From a bacterium (GTDB lineage: Bacteria > Hydrothermota > Tepidihabitantia > B3-TA06), in contig JAAYVC010000065.1 in NCBI GenBank assembly GCA_012517375.1, positions 1 through 49,968 of the forward strand: a DNA stretch of 49,968 nucleotides, in the 5' to 3' direction. Under the pieces are notes generated by a model. It worked only from the letters and a program-made list of their open reading frames with translations, ran no database searches and was not told the origin of the DNA. The position numbers and the translations under genes were made by a program. Shown piece by piece: positions 48,735-49,968 of this stretch. Every line of letters starts with the position of its first letter. The stretch's first letter is position 1.

Positions 48735-49968
48735 TTACCAGCGAATCATGTGTATGGCGTTGTTCCAGTCTGCGAGTATCGCCTGTGTTGTAGAGCCTTC
48801 GCTTCTTATTATTACATCGCGCAGGTCGTTAGCGCCGACGATGTTTGTTATATCCTTGGTGCCGATGTGGTAAGGATACAGAGGATTTGTGAGATTCAGA
48901 ACCCTAAGTCCGTAAATGCCGTCTGAGACGTACACTATGTTGCCGGAGGTCTGAATGCCCCAGGAATTGCTGGCCGGATCGCCTGCCCACAGAGCAGCCT
49001 GGTAAGGACTCGTCGGGTTACCCACATCGACGACGAGGAAGCCTTGCGTGCCGGCTGCAACATAGGCGTATGTTCCTGTTACGTATACCCTGTGAGCGGC
49101 ATCGTAGGTAGAAAAGAGACTTACAGGTTGCATCGGATCTGATGCCGTAGGACTCCAGCTCAAAATCTCCATACCCGCATTGCCTTCAGCAATATAGATG
49201 TAGCCGTTGGTTACATGTATGTCTTCAGGTATATCGTAGAGAGTGTCGATAAACAAAGCGCCTGTGTTAGTGTAGTTAAAGTAAACGAGGGTATGGGTAT
49301 TGGTGGCAGGATCGGTGCAACCGACAAAAATGTCGCTACCTATTGCATAGATGGCACGGGCTTCGCCTCCAAGAGTCGCTGCATCAACGTAAGTGGATTC
49401 AACAGGATTGAACGGATTACCGATATTATATGACCAGTAACCGCCTTTGCCGAAAGCTACGTGCAACAGACTTCCTGACACATACAAATCGTAGGCCCAA
49501 GCGCTGTTGTCATTTAATGGATGAGGGATGGTTGGTCCGGCATCAAGTCCGGCGCTTCCGAGTGTGAATATCTTTACGCTCTGTTCGCGAGTAGCGCAGA
49601 AGATGTAAAGATCCTTATTGGCAAGTCTTACGCCGTGACCGCCGCCTAGGGGCTGTCTGTTGCCTACGTATTCAAAGCTTTGAGTAGTCAGGGACTTTTG
49701 ATCGGAGAGAGCCTCGTTGCCCGCTGAGTCAGTTACCTCGACGGAATAGTAGTAGGTTGTTCCAGGATCGAGCTTATCGTCTGTATACGTGGTATCAAAT
49801 CTATTGTAGCCGTTTCCATAAGTGTAGGATACTATGGGATCTCCAAGCGTTCCGCTTACTTTGGAACGATAGACGCGGTATCCCATCCAGGATTGCTCGG
49901 CGCTTGTCCACATTATAGTGGCTTTTCGAGTTCCGATATCCTTAGGTTCAAGCATCTTTACCGCTTTA
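48735..49968 (-). CDS. FnIII and LVIVD-repeat surface protein, 5' end beyond the window
   Basis: The frame stays open to the end of the window, so the N-terminus is missing. The visible part starts in a fibronectin type III domain (KATIMWTSAEQSWMGYRVYRS, TTYYYSVEVTDSAGNE). A beta-propeller of LVIVD-type repeats follows (VHVTNGYIYIAEGNAGMEIL-like, YVAAGTQGFLVVDVGNPTSPY, YVSDGIYGLRVLNLTNPLYPY). No sorting domain appears at the C-terminus, which ends in IHMIRW. A surface or secreted protein is likely. Confidence 0.75.
   Translation of the reverse strand, partial: KAVKMLEPKDIGTRKATIMWTSAEQSWMGYRVYRSKVSGTLGDPIVSYTYGNGYNRFDTTYTDDKLDPGTTYYYSVEVTDSAGNEALSDQKSLTTQSFEYVGNRQPLGGGHGVRLANKDLYIFCATREQSVKIFTLGSAGLDAGPTIPHPLNDNSAWAYDLYVSGSLLHVAFGKGGYWSYNIGNPFNPVESTYVDAATLGGEARAIYAIGSDIFVGCTDPATNTHTLVYFNYTNTGALFIDTLYDIPEDIHVTNGYIYIAEGNAGMEILSWSPTASDPMQPVSLFSTYDAAHRVYVTGTYAYVAAGTQGFLVVDVGNPTSPYQAALWAGDPASNSWGIQTSGNIVYVSDGIYGLRVLNLTNPLYPYHIGTKDITNIVGANDLRDVIIRSEGSTTQAILADWNNAIHMIRW

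Overview
The window reads as a chromosomal segment of an uncultured, Gram-negative-type bacterium of moderate GC content. I infer an affinity to the FCB-related candidate lineages (for example candidate division WOR-3/Stahlbacteria). The reasons are a very long SecA (1160 aa) with the expansions seen in Bacteroidetes/Gemmatimonadetes SecAs, a type IX-secretion-like C-terminal sorting domain on an M6 metalloprotease, lysine/DAP synthesis through LL-diaminopimelate aminotransferase, and outer-membrane barrels. The lineage is inference; no rRNA is present.

Layout. 1-140: the 3' end of an IS3-family transposase and its terminal repeat. 384-2667 (minus): a small Cys-rich membrane protein, then an ECF sigma factor/anti-sigma pair. 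2741-9428 (minus): dapA-dapB-dapL-aspartokinase-glycerate kinase-APH/P-loop kinase, a lysine/cell-wall precursor operon. 9612-12257 (plus): PilM-, PilN- and PilO-like proteins and mazG. 12329-13213 (minus): a catalytic-core-only AsnRS/asparagine-synthetase-like protein. 13406-18024 (minus): a tightly packed operon of twelve genes headed by a DUF2089 regulator, in which eight proteins each carry a SHOCT-like helical module beside LiaF-, DUF4097- and methyltransferase-type partners. 18025-19045: about 1 kb of non-coding DNA carrying an unusual array of two-hairpin units. 19046-21564: an endonuclease/exonuclease/phosphatase-family protein of distinct base composition, a duplicated copy of its promoter and start, and an L,D-transpeptidase. 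21790-30680 (plus): a DUF4388 protein, a probable small RNA, small coupled genes, a porin, two PstS paralogs, PstCAB and PhoU. 30747-36735: secA, ddl and a SPOR protein. 36740-40386 (minus): a large barrel protein and its partner. 40494-42261: two Spy/CpxP-like proteins and a small barrel. 42311-43117: tRNA-Arg(ACG), tadA and tRNA-Ser(CGA). 43212-48648: an M6 protease, a membrane protein and nadB. 48735-end (minus): a partial FnIII/LVIVD-repeat protein.

How parts fit. Envelope biology dominates: peptidoglycan precursors (dap genes, ddl), cross-linking (L,D-transpeptidase), protein export (SecA), periplasmic chaperone-like proteins, phosphate uptake through a porin plus Pst, and an apparent envelope-stress operon (SHOCT/DUF4097/LiaF-like). 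Promoters are easy to see: many have TTGACA, a 16-bp spacer and a TATAAT-like -10, and several sit so close to the start codon that the mRNA should be leaderless.

The two strongest candidates for undescribed biology are the SHOCT-module operon (13406-18024) and the array of constant-length, variable-stem two-hairpin units with GNA-type triloops (18219-18783).
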